Positions 9,174-16,960 of a stretch of DNA of 25,936 nucleotides are shown here, in pieces. The translations under genes and the position numbers were made by a program. Below the pieces are notes generated by a model that was not told where the DNA came from, made no database searches, and saw only the letters and a program-made list of their open reading frames with translations. The stretch comes from CAYYNQ01 sp964473105 (GTDB taxonomy: Bacteria > Sumerlaeota > Sumerlaeia > MVZB01), in the NCBI GenBank assembly GCA_964473105.1, contig CAYYNQ010000077.1, positions 1 through 25,936 on the forward strand, written 5' to 3'. The number at the start of each line of letters is the position of its first letter. The first letter of the stretch is position 1.

Positions 9174-10532
9174 ATGCAAACAAGTCGGACATCATATATT
9201 TATCTCGTTTCATTCGTGGCCGCATTCGGCGGTTTTGTGTTTGGCTATGATCTTGTCATCATTGCCGGTGCCAACACAATCCTGAGGGATCAGTTCAATC
9301 TTTCTGAGAGAGCGTTTGGTTTTGCAACCGCCAGCGCCGACCTGGGGTGTATTGCGGGACCCCTGCTGGGTGCATGGCTGTGTGATCGGATCGGGCGCAA
9401 GATGACGCTTGTCTTCGCCGGCCTGTTGTTCGCCCTCAGTGCCATTGGCACAGCCCTGCCCAGGGAGATGTTCACATTCAATGTATTCCGGGTAATTGGT
9501 GGTGTCGGGATGGGAATCTGCTCCATCGCCTCGCCCATGTATATCGTTGAGATCGCCCCCGCGCACATCCGTGGGAGACTCGGACTGATGTTTCAGCTTG
9601 CGGTCTGTGTCGGCGCCCTGATGTCCGTGGTTGTCGCCTGGCAATTGGCAGAGCGACTTCCGGCGGAGTCAAGCTGGCGCCTGATGTTTGCCTCGGAAAT
9701 TCCTGCCGTATTGGGTTTCCTTGCATGCTTGTCACTTGTCCCGAGAAGCCCCCGCTGGCTGGCCGGCAGGAACAGGTATGCCGAAGCCTTGCAGGTTCTT
9801 AGCCGAATAGGGGGTCCGGAGAAGGCCCGGTTCGAGCTTGAGGAGATCAGGAACTCGATCCGTTCAGAAAGTGGAACATTTTCGGAACTGTTCCTCCCCG
9901 GCATGCGCATGGTGCTTTTTATCGGGATTATGCTTGGTCTGTTTTGCAATCTGACCGGCTGGTCGGGTATCGCTCGGTTTCTGCCGGACATGTTCCAAAA
10001 GGCCGGTTATGAGATGATCAGTGAATCCATACGGCAATCCGTCCAGATCTTTCTCGGGATTATCCTCCTGACCCTGATCTCGATCTGGCTGGTTGACCGG
10101 GTCGGGCGCCGGGCGCGCTGGAATGGAGCAACCCTCGCTAATGCGCTCATCCTGGTCGTGACCGGACTGGTCTTCCATTATCAGGTCAAGGGAGGCTGGA
10201 TTGTCTTCATGGTGTTCATGGTTGCAGTTCCACACGCTATGGCAACGGCACCACTTCCCTGGCTGATGATGTCAGAGATATTCCCAACACGGATCCGGGC
10301 CAGGGCGGTCGCGATCTGTACAACATTTCTCTGGATTGCATCATTCCTTGCCCCCCAGATCTATCCCATTGTGGGTGCTTATTCCGAGCGTACCATAGGC
10401 AGCATGGGCTTGGTCTTCTGGGTTTTTGCGGGTTTTTGCATCATGGCACTGCTCTTTGGCTTGAGGATCCTGCCCGAAACGAAAGGCCGAAGACTGGAGC
10501 AGATTACGGAGCAGTTGCAGGGGAATGGATAA
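9174..10532 (+). CDS. MFS transporter, sugar porter family
   Basis: This is a 452-residue integral membrane protein with twelve predicted helices. The signatures of the sugar porter family of the major facilitator superfamily are in order: GGFVFGYD in helix 1, DRIGRKMTL after helix 2, YIVEIAPAHIRGRLG before helix 5, PRSPRWLAGRNRYAEAL at the start of the central loop, DRVGRRARW after helix 8, and ILPETKGRRLEQI at the C-terminus. It probably imports a sugar or polyol by proton symport; the substrate cannot be read from sequence. I use the ATG at 9174 with CAGGA about 8 bases upstream, instead of a TTG at 9150. It lies 271 bases after DUF1501, so it may have its own promoter. Its presence suits a bacterium feeding on polysaccharides or secreted glycans. 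Confidence 0.93.
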   Translation: MQTSRTSYIYLVSFVAAFGGFVFGYDLVIIAGANTILRDQFNLSERAFGFATASADLGCIAGPLLGAWLCDRIGRKMTLVFAGLLFALSAIGTALPREMFTFNVFRVIGGVGMGICSIASPMYIVEIAPAHIRGRLGLMFQLAVCVGALMSVVVAWQLAERLPAESSWRLMFASEIPAVLGFLACLSLVPRSPRWLAGRNRYAEALQVLSRIGGPEKARFELEEIRNSIRSESGTFSELFLPGMRMVLFIGIMLGLFCNLTGWSGIARFLPDMFQKAGYEMISESIRQSVQIFLGIILLTLISIWLVDRVGRRARWNGATLANALILVVTGLVFHYQVKGGWIVFMVFMVAVPHAMATAPLPWLMMSEIFPTRIRARAVAICTTFLWIASFLAPQIYPIVGAYSERTIGSMGLVFWVFAGFCIMALLFGLRILPETKGRRLEQITEQLQGNG

Positions 10533-10544
10533 GGGAAATTCCCC
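10520..10544 (+). terminator. Possible hairpin overlapping the end of the sugar porter gene
   Basis: GGGGAAT (10520-10526) and ATTCCCC (10538-10544) can pair around an 11-base loop that contains the stop codon. The inner GGGAAATTCCC can also fold on its own. There is no T-run, so function is doubtful. The remaining 180 bases to the next gene hold no recognisable gene. Confidence 0.22.
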
Positions 10545-10724
10545 GATTAAGCCAAAGGATCGGGATAGCCCGACCTTTGTCTGCGCCAGGGGCATTTTAA
10601 TCAATGGGTCTGTCTTGATGTGGTGTTATGATGGAGAATCCAATGAGGTGGCCCGAAAGGCGCCCAAATTTTCGACGGGATTTCACAAAGGTTCGAGTAT
10701 TCCAATTCAGAAAGGATCCAGGAG

Positions 10725-11348
10725 ATGAGAATCAGGAAAGAAGTCACAGTCAGGGATCTGTTCACCATGGCCCTGTTGATTTTGGTGGTGTCGCCTTTAT
10801 ATTCAAATGAAGAAGACGAGCTCGCGAAGAAAGGGGAGAAGGATCACGTGGGACAAAATGAACACCCGATTTATCGTCATAAGATGAAGAAAATCAACGG
10901 TGAATCCAGGAGCCTTGGACATTACAAGGGCAAAGTGATGCTGGTTGTCAATGTGGCTTCCAAATGTGGCCTGACACCCCAGTATCACCAATTGGTCAAG
11001 CTGGACGAAAAATACAGGGACGAGGGGCTGGCGATACTTGGTTTCCCAGCAAATAATTTCGGAAGCCAGGAGCCCGGAAGTAATGGGGAGATCAGGGAAT
11101 TCTGCAGTGCCAATTACGGTGTCAGGTTCGACATGTTCGAGAAGGTCAGCGTCATGGGCGAGGATATCCATCCATTATTCAGGGAGCTGACCTCAAGGGA
11201 GAATGACGCTGAGTACGGGGGTGAGATCAAGTGGAATTTCACGAAATTCCTAGCCGATCGTGACGGGAAGGTCGTAGCTCGATTCGAGCCGCAGACAAAA
11301 CCGGATGACCCCGAGGTTATCAAGGCTATCGAGAAGGCATTAAGGTGA
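10725..11348 (+). CDS. Glutathione/thioredoxin peroxidase family, exported
   Basis: The protein has 207 residues with a signal-like segment at about 12-27 (LFTMALLILVVSPLYS) and a charged linker before the catalytic domain. The glutathione peroxidase tetrad is complete: Cys81 in NVASKCGLTPQY, Gln115 in ANNFGSQEPG, and Trp170 and Asn171 in KWNFTKF. The peroxidatic residue is cysteine, not selenocysteine. Cys127 in REFCSANYGV matches the resolving cysteine of thioredoxin-dependent bacterial and plant enzymes. It should reduce hydrogen or lipid peroxides in the periplasm. AAAGGA at 10711-10716 gives good spacing to the ATG. The start of the protein is well supported by the signal peptide. Being downstream of the haem-protein operon suggests envelope oxidative-stress protection, but that is inference. 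Confidence 0.93.
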   Translation: MRIRKEVTVRDLFTMALLILVVSPLYSNEEDELAKKGEKDHVGQNEHPIYRHKMKKINGESRSLGHYKGKVMLVVNVASKCGLTPQYHQLVKLDEKYRDEGLAILGFPANNFGSQEPGSNGEIREFCSANYGVRFDMFEKVSVMGEDIHPLFRELTSRENDAEYGGEIKWNFTKFLADRDGKVVARFEPQTKPDDPEVIKAIEKALR

Positions 11349-11490
11349 ATACAGGCTCATTGCCCGGAAGTGATTCGTCCTGCGGGAAGATGACTTTCGC
11401 TGACGTTACAGAACACACCCACGGTCAAAATCCTCTGGAGATTCGATTCGGCTTCACCCGGGGGGGCAGATTACATTGTGTCATACCTAG

Positions 11491-12591
11491 ATGGATGAAA
11501 TGTATCAACCCAAGCCTGATGGCAGACGTCAGGATGACCGGATAATGAGCATCCAGCACCTGATTAATATCTTGATATTCATCAATGCGGTCACCGCCCC
11601 CCCTACCCAGGGGACCAGCGTGGAATATTATGATGAGAGCAATAATTTCCATATCGCCGATTCCGAACTCGGTTTTTATCACAAGACCGATATCTCACTC
11701 ATTCGTCGGACGGCCGTCCTAGAGACAGAGATACACCTTGATTCGCGGGGAGCCCGTGTCAGTCAGGCCGCTGAACCGCCTGTTTCAAGGATCGACCTGC
11801 TTGCTGTTGGGGGCTCGCAGACCTTTGGTCCCGGTGTCGACAACCGGCAAACGTTTGCCCTGCAAATCGCATCGCGACTCGGGGTGTCAGCGAGAAACTT
11901 TGGCGTCGGCGGCCAGGGTGGGGTGGAGTCCTTGATCCTCCTCAAGCGGAACATTGACCTTGACCCGAAGGTCGTAGTTTACGGATTCTGGGAGGATCAC
12001 TTCAAACGCAATGTCAGGATTTGCATGGCCAGACGTGGCCCGGTCTGTCAGGAGGTTCCAGCTGTCTGTTTTGACGATATGGACAGGCCGTATATCCGTT
12101 ACCCCGCCGATGCCGCCGGTTGTTTCAACCGGGTCCGTCGCTGGGACCTGGAGACCGCGAATAACAGTCCATACAGGACCCTCCGGACTGATTTGAAATG
12201 GACTACCCATCAGTGGGCGCGCGACCTGAGCAGGGCACTGGGTTCAACAGTCCATTCCGATCCCACGGATGAGCTTATGATGAAACGTGTGGCGTTGTAT
12301 GTGATGCGGGAAATGAAAAAACTGGCCGAGGCAGCCGGAGCGAAACTGGTCGTCGTTTATATTCCACTTTATTTTTCAGACTATGTTGAGCCGATGCCGG
12401 AAGACCTGGCTGCATCAACCGAGGAGGCCGGAATTATCATGGTTGATATGGCGGGCCGTTTCAATGAATTCAAGCGCCAAGGTATTGGAATACCCATCCC
12501 CGGTGACGGCCATCTTAATGCGGGAGCCCATGCGGCGATCGGTGAGGAGGTCTACCGGGAACTGATCCTGGCCGGTGAGTTTGGAGGGTGA
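11491..12591 (+). CDS. SGNH/GDSL-like hydrolase
   Basis: This is a 366-residue protein with an SGNH-hydrolase pattern. Block I is LLAVGGSQTFGPGV, with the predicted nucleophile Ser109. The block II glycine region is NFGVGGQGG at 137-144. The C-terminal catalytic block is GDGHLNAGAHAAIG with Asp339 and His341. Block III, normally an Asn, reads VVVYGFWEDH and has no Asn. Four cysteines lie in an insert (178, 186, 193, 211) and could form disulfides. The N-terminus has only a weak hydrophobic stretch near residues 19-34. A stop codon lies immediately upstream of the ATG at 11491; the ATG at 11545 (residue 19) is an equally possible start. Likely an esterase or O-acyl transferase on a glycan or cell-wall ester. 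It converges with another SGNH gene 28 bases on. Confidence 0.8.
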   Translation: MDEMYQPKPDGRRQDDRIMSIQHLINILIFINAVTAPPTQGTSVEYYDESNNFHIADSELGFYHKTDISLIRRTAVLETEIHLDSRGARVSQAAEPPVSRIDLLAVGGSQTFGPGVDNRQTFALQIASRLGVSARNFGVGGQGGVESLILLKRNIDLDPKVVVYGFWEDHFKRNVRICMARRGPVCQEVPAVCFDDMDRPYIRYPADAAGCFNRVRRWDLETANNSPYRTLRTDLKWTTHQWARDLSRALGSTVHSDPTDELMMKRVALYVMREMKKLAEAAGAKLVVVYIPLYFSDYVEPMPEDLAASTEEAGIIMVDMAGRFNEFKRQGIGIPIPGDGHLNAGAHAAIGEEVYRELILAGEFGG

Positions 12592-12619
12592 ATAGAAGAG
12601 GATGGATCAAAGAGGATGT

Positions 12620-13642
12620 TCAGTCGCGGACCGGTATCGTCCCCGGGGAAGGCTGGAACAACCGTTCGGCTTGCAGGTGCCTCCCGATGAGCACGGACAC
12701 CTCCTCGCTCGGATGCCAGTGATCACCCCTGCTCTGCTGGATGTTGATTCCCTCGCGTGCGGCGTCCTCCATGACATCAAATAAATCGAAATACCTGATT
12801 TCCAGATTGTCTAGGATTCCGATAATTGTGGTCCTGTCGCGTTTTTCGGACTGACTCCATCCAGAACATGGCTTGAAGTAGGGCAGGACCAGGACGCTCA
12901 ACCTGACTTTTTCAGCCAGTAACAAATCCCTCAATTCCCGCAGGCTTTCATGCACCTCCCGTTTGATCGAGTCTCTTCCTTTTCCGTCGCGATCCAGTAG
13001 CCGTCCTGACAAAAACCTGTAGACATAACTCTGCCTGAACAACCAGGGGTTGATACTAGCTAGGCGGGTATTCGGCGCATAAACGACAATCTGATTACCT
13101 TGGTAGAATGATACCGGGGTTGTTTCAAAATCATTGAGATGAAAGGTCAGGATGACATGGTCGGGGCGGACCATGAAGTTGTATTTCTTATAATAACGGA
13201 CCTCCTGGACCGTGTTGAAGGATTCAACACCCGCATTCCAGTACTCGTAACCCTCCTCGCCGTGAAGCCGCCTTAATTTGTCGATAATCTTCCCCCCCTG
13301 GGTGACGGAATCCCCGATGAAAAGCAATCGTGTCACGCCATCCCTTTTTTTCATGGCATAGGTATTTGTCTTCGTGCCGTATTGATTGTAGAATTTATTT
13401 CCAAGGATGGGTCGGAACCCGAAATCCGGATCCAGGGTAAAGAGGTTCCTGAGGTCGTAGGGATTGTTGCGCATATCAAGCAGTTCGGTTGCTGCGCCGA
13501 AAGCTGACCATGGATGAAGGTGTCTGAGGACGATCTCGGCCGTCAAGAGGGAAGCAAGGATCGAAACAAAAGAAATCAGAAACCGAAGGAGGATTTTTTT
13601 TCTGAAAATGTTTTTATTTGGCTGGATATTTGCGTTTGTCAT
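12620..13642 (-). CDS. SGNH/GDSL hydrolase, membrane-anchored
   Basis: This 340-residue protein starts at the ATG at 13642, with an AGGG about 7 bases upstream. The frame opens 47 codons earlier, but the N-terminal anchor fits a start here. A membrane segment at about 17-37 probably anchors it in the inner membrane facing the periplasm. All four SGNH blocks are present: IGDSVTQGG with Ser112, WNAGVESFNT with Gly138, HLNDF with Asn170, and DHWHP with Asp307 and His310. Proteins of this layout (TM helix, 'DPDFGFRP' segment, SGNH domain) are common in planctomycetes and are usually annotated as GDSL-type esterases; the substrate is unknown, possibly acetylated glycans. It is transcribed convergently with the SGNH gene on its left and divergently from the PPIase gene. 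Confidence 0.9.
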   Translation of the reverse strand: MTNANIQPNKNIFRKKILLRFLISFVSILASLLTAEIVLRHLHPWSAFGAATELLDMRNNPYDLRNLFTLDPDFGFRPILGNKFYNQYGTKTNTYAMKKRDGVTRLLFIGDSVTQGGKIIDKLRRLHGEEGYEYWNAGVESFNTVQEVRYYKKYNFMVRPDHVILTFHLNDFETTPVSFYQGNQIVVYAPNTRLASINPWLFRQSYVYRFLSGRLLDRDGKGRDSIKREVHESLRELRDLLLAEKVRLSVLVLPYFKPCSGWSQSEKRDRTTIIGILDNLEIRYFDLFDVMEDAAREGINIQQSRGDHWHPSEEVSVLIGRHLQAERLFQPSPGTIPVRD

Positions 13643-13706
13643 GTATGGCCCTGTAGGCGTGTCAAGTGGACGCTGCCAAATATTGGAGCCCTGTTTCCCG
13701 GCCCGC

Positions 13707-13718
13707 AACTTTAAAGTT
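13707..13718. promoter_or_regulatory. Perfect 12-bp palindrome in divergent promoter region
   Basis: AACTTTAAAGTT reads the same on both strands and lies 65 bases upstream of the minus-strand SGNH start and 120 bases before the PPIase gene. It could be a dimeric-regulator half-site pair or a chance AT-rich palindrome. The rest of the 195-base gap shows no convincing promoter pair. Confidence 0.25.
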
Positions 13719-13837
13719 TCCTGATATGCAATATTCTTTTTCCCTTGACGGATACTCCATGTCAATGGCCCCATGGATATCAATCAAAAATTCCCAGGGT
13801 TCCCGGCACGTGATGGTATCAGGAAAAGTACGGCGTC

Positions 13838-15379
13838 ATGTCATATTGCAAAGACAGAATGAAAAAAGTTTATCCAGGACAGGATCGATGGTTCTTTGGT
13901 TGGCGTTTATGTCGGGTCCCCGGGACCGGGGGCGTGAGGCAACGGCGAATCATGATGGTCGCGATGGTGACCTTCCTGCTCCTTTGGGATGTCGCTCCGT
14001 TATCGGCCGCGGATCACGGTCAGGATTTGATACAAATACCTGTCTGGTCCGGGAGAATTATTGCCGAATATGAAGACCTGAAGCTGTTTGAGGATGAGTT
14101 TTATCTGCGACTCAACCGGAAAGTGCGCCAGAAGGGGATCCGGAGTATCGAACGTTGCCGGGCTGAGGGAATTCCGGATGAGATCATCAAGGATTTGTTA
14201 CGCAGGAAGTATGTGATGCGAGAGGCGAAAGCTCATGGGTCTGACTCGGACCCGGTGTTCCAGAGATACCTCTATGATTATGCCAGGGATTATTACTATG
14301 CACGAGAGGTCTATCTTCTGGACAGGTCGACATTCCCACCCTACGAGCCGATTGACAAAAGCCCGGTGAAGGATTCGGAGATGCGTGAGATGTTCGAGTC
14401 ATTCTGCTTCGAAACCCGGAAAAATCAGAAAATTCGTATCCACTACATCTTCCAGCCTAAGGTCACCGGTAACGGGGATGATAAACAGCCCGGCTACAGA
14501 AAGCTCGAGCGGGCATTGTTTCGTCTTGAGGCCGGCGAAGATTTCGTGAATGTCATGATGGATGCCACCGGCTCGAGCGAGCCGAAAACGGAACCCCTTG
14601 AGTTGACAAGGGGCGGGGGCAATACCCGTGCGTTGATGGAAGTGGTTGAACAGATGCGGCCTGGTGAAATTTCGGGAATTCTGGATACATCAATGGGGTA
14701 TTATATACTCTATGTGCTTCCCGGCCAGTTCTGGACGGACCTGTCAACCTACGAAATTGTGCAGACGGATCCCGAAAGCCGCGGTCAACTGGAGAAATTC
14801 GTTCTGAGCAAACGTCCCCAGATTGATCCACTATCGTCTTACCTTGATTCTCTGGGCGACCACCATGGGAATGATTATGAGCAAATGGATATATCCCGGT
14901 ATGAGTTGACAACCGATGTCCCTGACGGCGCTATCCTGGTGCGGCTGAGAGACCGGCAGTGGTCCTATAGGGCCGTCAAAAAGGTGATGCATTATATGGG
15001 TAAGGATGAAGTTGGATTTTTGAATATACAGGTTCGGGAATTACGGCGGATTATGCTGATGTCCGACAAGGTTTATTCAGGGGAATATCAAATGAACGCA
15101 GAGCAACATTTGGGGTGGCTTGATGTTGAATATGATCAGCATGGGGTCTGGCTCATGCGTTATATCGCTGACATGCTGATGGATCAGCAGCAGATCCCGG
15201 AGCAGGACCGTGCCGATAATTCTATCCGTTCACATTTCACGATGGACGCACTTGACCTGCTAGCTGAGCAAGCTGAAGAAATCAGGGCAAAGGCGAAGGT
15301 TCATCTCGATCTGGAGGCCCTGGATCTGGATCGAATGGATTGGCCGTCCCCGAAATTTGAAGGGCCCATCACTCCCTGA
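13838..15379 (+). CDS. Exported peptidyl-prolyl isomerase, PpiC/SurA-like
   Basis: This is a 513-residue protein. After an arginine-rich stretch there is a hydrophobic signal segment, MMVAMVTFLLLWDVAPLSA (39-57), so it should act in the periplasm. A helical SurA/PrsA-type N-terminal region follows. A parvulin (PPIC rotamase) domain lies at about 195-305, with KIRIHYIFQPK, a block containing ERALFRLEAGEDFVNVM, TRGGGNTRALMEVVEQMRPG and SGILDTSMGYYILYVL. A long C-terminal region of unknown fold completes it. It probably chaperones outer-membrane or secreted proteins, many of which are encoded just downstream. The start is uncertain: ATG at 13838 (AGGAAAAG about 10 bases upstream) and ATG at 13859 are both possible, and both leave an unusually long leader before the signal core. 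Confidence 0.82.
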   Translation: MSYCKDRMKKVYPGQDRWFFGWRLCRVPGTGGVRQRRIMMVAMVTFLLLWDVAPLSAADHGQDLIQIPVWSGRIIAEYEDLKLFEDEFYLRLNRKVRQKGIRSIERCRAEGIPDEIIKDLLRRKYVMREAKAHGSDSDPVFQRYLYDYARDYYYAREVYLLDRSTFPPYEPIDKSPVKDSEMREMFESFCFETRKNQKIRIHYIFQPKVTGNGDDKQPGYRKLERALFRLEAGEDFVNVMMDATGSSEPKTEPLELTRGGGNTRALMEVVEQMRPGEISGILDTSMGYYILYVLPGQFWTDLSTYEIVQTDPESRGQLEKFVLSKRPQIDPLSSYLDSLGDHHGNDYEQMDISRYELTTDVPDGAILVRLRDRQWSYRAVKKVMHYMGKDEVGFLNIQVRELRRIMLMSDKVYSGEYQMNAEQHLGWLDVEYDQHGVWLMRYIADMLMDQQQIPEQDRADNSIRSHFTMDALDLLAEQAEEIRAKAKVHLDLEALDLDRMDWPSPKFEGPITP

Positions 15380-15409
15380 ACTGTCCTGAGATCAGGAATT
15401 AAATCGTCA

Positions 15410-15461
15410 TAATATTATCGAGCCGTCGGGATAATATTAAAGTATGATATTGATAATATTA
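15410..15461. repeat. Inverted and direct copies of a 10-bp AT-rich element
   Basis: TAATATTATC at 15410-15419 and GATAATATTA at 15430-15439 form a perfect 10-bp inverted repeat around a 10-base spacer. A third copy, GATAATATTA, lies at 15452-15461, exactly 22 bases after the second. This may be an operator array for a DNA-binding dimer, or the stem may fold in RNA. It begins 31 bases after the PPIase stop but lacks a T-run, so a terminator role is less likely. Confidence 0.55.
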
Positions 15462-15588
15462 TATATATGCATCCATAATCCCCAAAGAGATCAACCCCGC
15501 TGCAGGGGTCGGATATTTATTCGTGGCCTTCGATATAAAGGTCTGAAATATTGACAAGTCTTGCCTCATCAGGTTAGTTTTAACAGTA

Positions 15589-15632
15589 AATTACATATAC
15601 ATTTATAGCGAATTACATATACATTTATAGCG
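15589..15632. repeat. Perfect 22-bp tandem repeat, two copies
   Basis: Two identical 22-base units abut at 15589-15610 and 15611-15632; each starts AATTACATATAC and ends TTTATAGCG. The repeat ends 55 bases before the ATG of the secreted protein, in the place where a promoter or activator site would be. The 22-base period is about two helical turns and equals the spacing between the two direct GATAATATTA copies upstream. Confidence 0.8.
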
Positions 15633-15687
15633 AACCACAGTCATGTGGGAACTCGTATAGAAGTTTCTTTAAGGGAGGATTAAGGAC

Positions 15688-16794
15688 ATGAAATGTCGGG
15701 TTATGATTTCAATTGCACTTCTGTGCGTGATGACAATGGCGCTCGGTGGCAAGGCCGGTGCCGCGATTTATGAGCAGCGATTTGACGGGGCGGCCGATAT
15801 TACGACCTACACGGACTGGGATTTCGGCTCCAACAATGGAGGTGCAGCTTCCTTTACGCAGGTCATAGGAGAGAAATTTGCCAATGTGGCAGATCCCGGG
15901 ACTGGCGATCTTGCAGTCCTTTATGGGTGTGACGGTTTTCCAACAGTTGCCCAAGGTTCCGGAAATCATGGCGACCAGGTCAGGGTTCAGTACAACGCTG
16001 TGATTACCCGTGGCAACGGGATGTCTGTCCAGGCCACTTACTGGGGCGACACCGCCAATGCCTGGGGTGGTCATGGTGGTGGAACGCCAAGGACATTCCC
16101 CCATGGGTTCGGTTTTCATGGCCCCCTTCACCATCAGACCGGTCAGCCTGCGGGCCTGCCGACCCTTAACAAGAAGGTCAATGATACAGTTCATAACGGG
16201 TTCAACGGACATAATGGTTATGCCTTTGCCCCGAACTTCCGCTTTTCGGAGAACGGCCAGGACGAGGTTGCGGATGCGAATGGTGACCGCGGCCATAGAA
16301 ACGGTTGCGGCCCTGCGAATGGTGTGGTTCCGGATTCGACTTTATGGAATGCCATGGTTGCTTCGAGCAACAAGGCCAACGGGGTTGTCGTGCGTGTGGA
16401 GCTCGGTGACACGGCCGGTTTCAAGCCGACGTATTCGACCGACGGAGGAGCCTCATTTAATGACGTCCTGACACTCGCAGGTGCCGGCCCACAGGTGACT
16501 TGTGGCGCAAGTCCTGTCCAGGGCGTTGCCCAGACCGGTGGTGAGGTCTATGACACACGCGTTCCCGGGGGGCTGGGCCCACGTTCAACCAACCTGGAGG
16601 GTGAGCACACCGCGGGTGGCGCGGATTACGATGGCGTTGCCTATCAGCCGCCTCCGTGCACGCATACCGAACTCTATTTTGGTGCTGGCGCCGGATACGG
16701 CAATGCAACGGGTGGAGTGTGGTTTGATGACATCGTCATTTTTGATAATACCAACCCGGTTCCTGTCGAGTTGAGTGGTTTCAAAATTGACTGA
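15688..16794 (+). CDS. Secreted protein, unrecognised family, paralogue 1
   Basis: This 368-residue protein has a clear signal peptide (ISIALLCVMTMALGG, predicted cut after AGA near residue 25). I do not recognise the family. The mature part is rich in Gly, Asn and aromatic residues and probably all-beta. It shares ordered blocks with the gene at 17774: a T-Y-x-DW start, FTQVIGEKFANV, GDQVRVQ, YWGDTANAWGG, NKKVNDTV, YSTDGGASFND and FGAGAGYGNATGGVWFDDIV. The last block resembles the end of a beta-sandwich carbohydrate-binding domain. It ends in PVPVELSGFKID. GGGAGG at 15673-15678 supports the start. A repeat-rich AT leader precedes it, and a terminator-like hairpin follows 18 bases after the stop, so it is probably transcribed alone. 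Surface display or glycan binding is a guess. Confidence 0.88.
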   Translation: MKCRVMISIALLCVMTMALGGKAGAAIYEQRFDGAADITTYTDWDFGSNNGGAASFTQVIGEKFANVADPGTGDLAVLYGCDGFPTVAQGSGNHGDQVRVQYNAVITRGNGMSVQATYWGDTANAWGGHGGGTPRTFPHGFGFHGPLHHQTGQPAGLPTLNKKVNDTVHNGFNGHNGYAFAPNFRFSENGQDEVADANGDRGHRNGCGPANGVVPDSTLWNAMVASSNKANGVVVRVELGDTAGFKPTYSTDGGASFNDVLTLAGAGPQVTCGASPVQGVAQTGGEVYDTRVPGGLGPRSTNLEGEHTAGGADYDGVAYQPPPCTHTELYFGAGAGYGNATGGVWFDDIVIFDNTNPVPVELSGFKID

Positions 16795-16812
16795 TCCAAG
16801 GCCGGTTCAATT

Positions 16813-16836
16813 GAACAGCCCTGCGGGCAGTTCTTT
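16813..16836 (+). terminator. Terminator-like hairpin after secreted paralogue 1
   Basis: GAACAGCCC (16813-16821) pairs with GGGCAGTTC (16825-16833) around a TGC loop, with one A-A mismatch, and is followed by TTT. It starts 18 bases after the stop codon. The short T-run makes it a moderate rather than perfect intrinsic terminator. Confidence 0.55.
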
Positions 16837-16862
16837 GAGCAAGGTATTCTGTGTATGTGTGT

Positions 16863-16899
16863 AACCCTGCCGCCTGTACGTTGTGCCGGCGGCAGGGTT
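16863..16899 (+). terminator. Strong 12-bp GC-rich hairpin before the pseudopilin gene
   Basis: AACCCTGCCGCC (16863-16874) and GGCGGCAGGGTT (16888-16899) form a perfect 12-bp stem with a 13-base loop. It is the strongest hairpin seen in the window. It is followed by CTATC rather than a T-run, so it could be a second terminator, an mRNA-end stabiliser or a leader structure for the pseudopilin, whose ATG is 61 bases downstream. Confidence 0.55.
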
Positions 16900-16960
16900 C
16901 TATCTACACATCCGGAGCATTGGGTTTATCCTGCCCGTCTTTTGCCCGAAAGGTGTGAGA

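Larger units (their letters stand above)
15380..15687. promoter_or_regulatory. AT-rich leader with repeats upstream of secreted-protein gene
   Basis: This 308-base gap is much more AT-rich than the flanking genes and carries no protein-like frame. It contains an inverted AT-rich element (15410-15439) with an extra copy of its arm, a 22-bp tandem repeat (15589-15632), an exact TTGACA at 15551-15556 that could be a -35 box without a good -10 partner, and a strong ribosome-binding site GGGAGG just before the ATG at 15688. The structure suggests regulated expression of the downstream gene. Confidence 0.5.

Noticed and set aside
8899..9174. 91-codon plus frame between DUF1501 and the sugar porter
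   Set aside because: Overlaps the DUF1501 stop, has no ribosome-binding site and no recognisable composition; treated as intergenic.
11345..11545. 66-codon plus frame after the peroxidase
   Set aside because: Overlaps both neighbours, lacks a clear start signal and shows no family features.
15486..15512. ACCCC-GCTGCA-GGGGT hairpin as terminator or riboswitch part
   Set aside because: Only a 5-bp stem with no T-run and no surrounding conserved RNA architecture.
15589..15632. CRISPR array
   Set aside because: Two abutting 22-bp units without spacers; this is a tandem duplication, not a repeat-spacer array.
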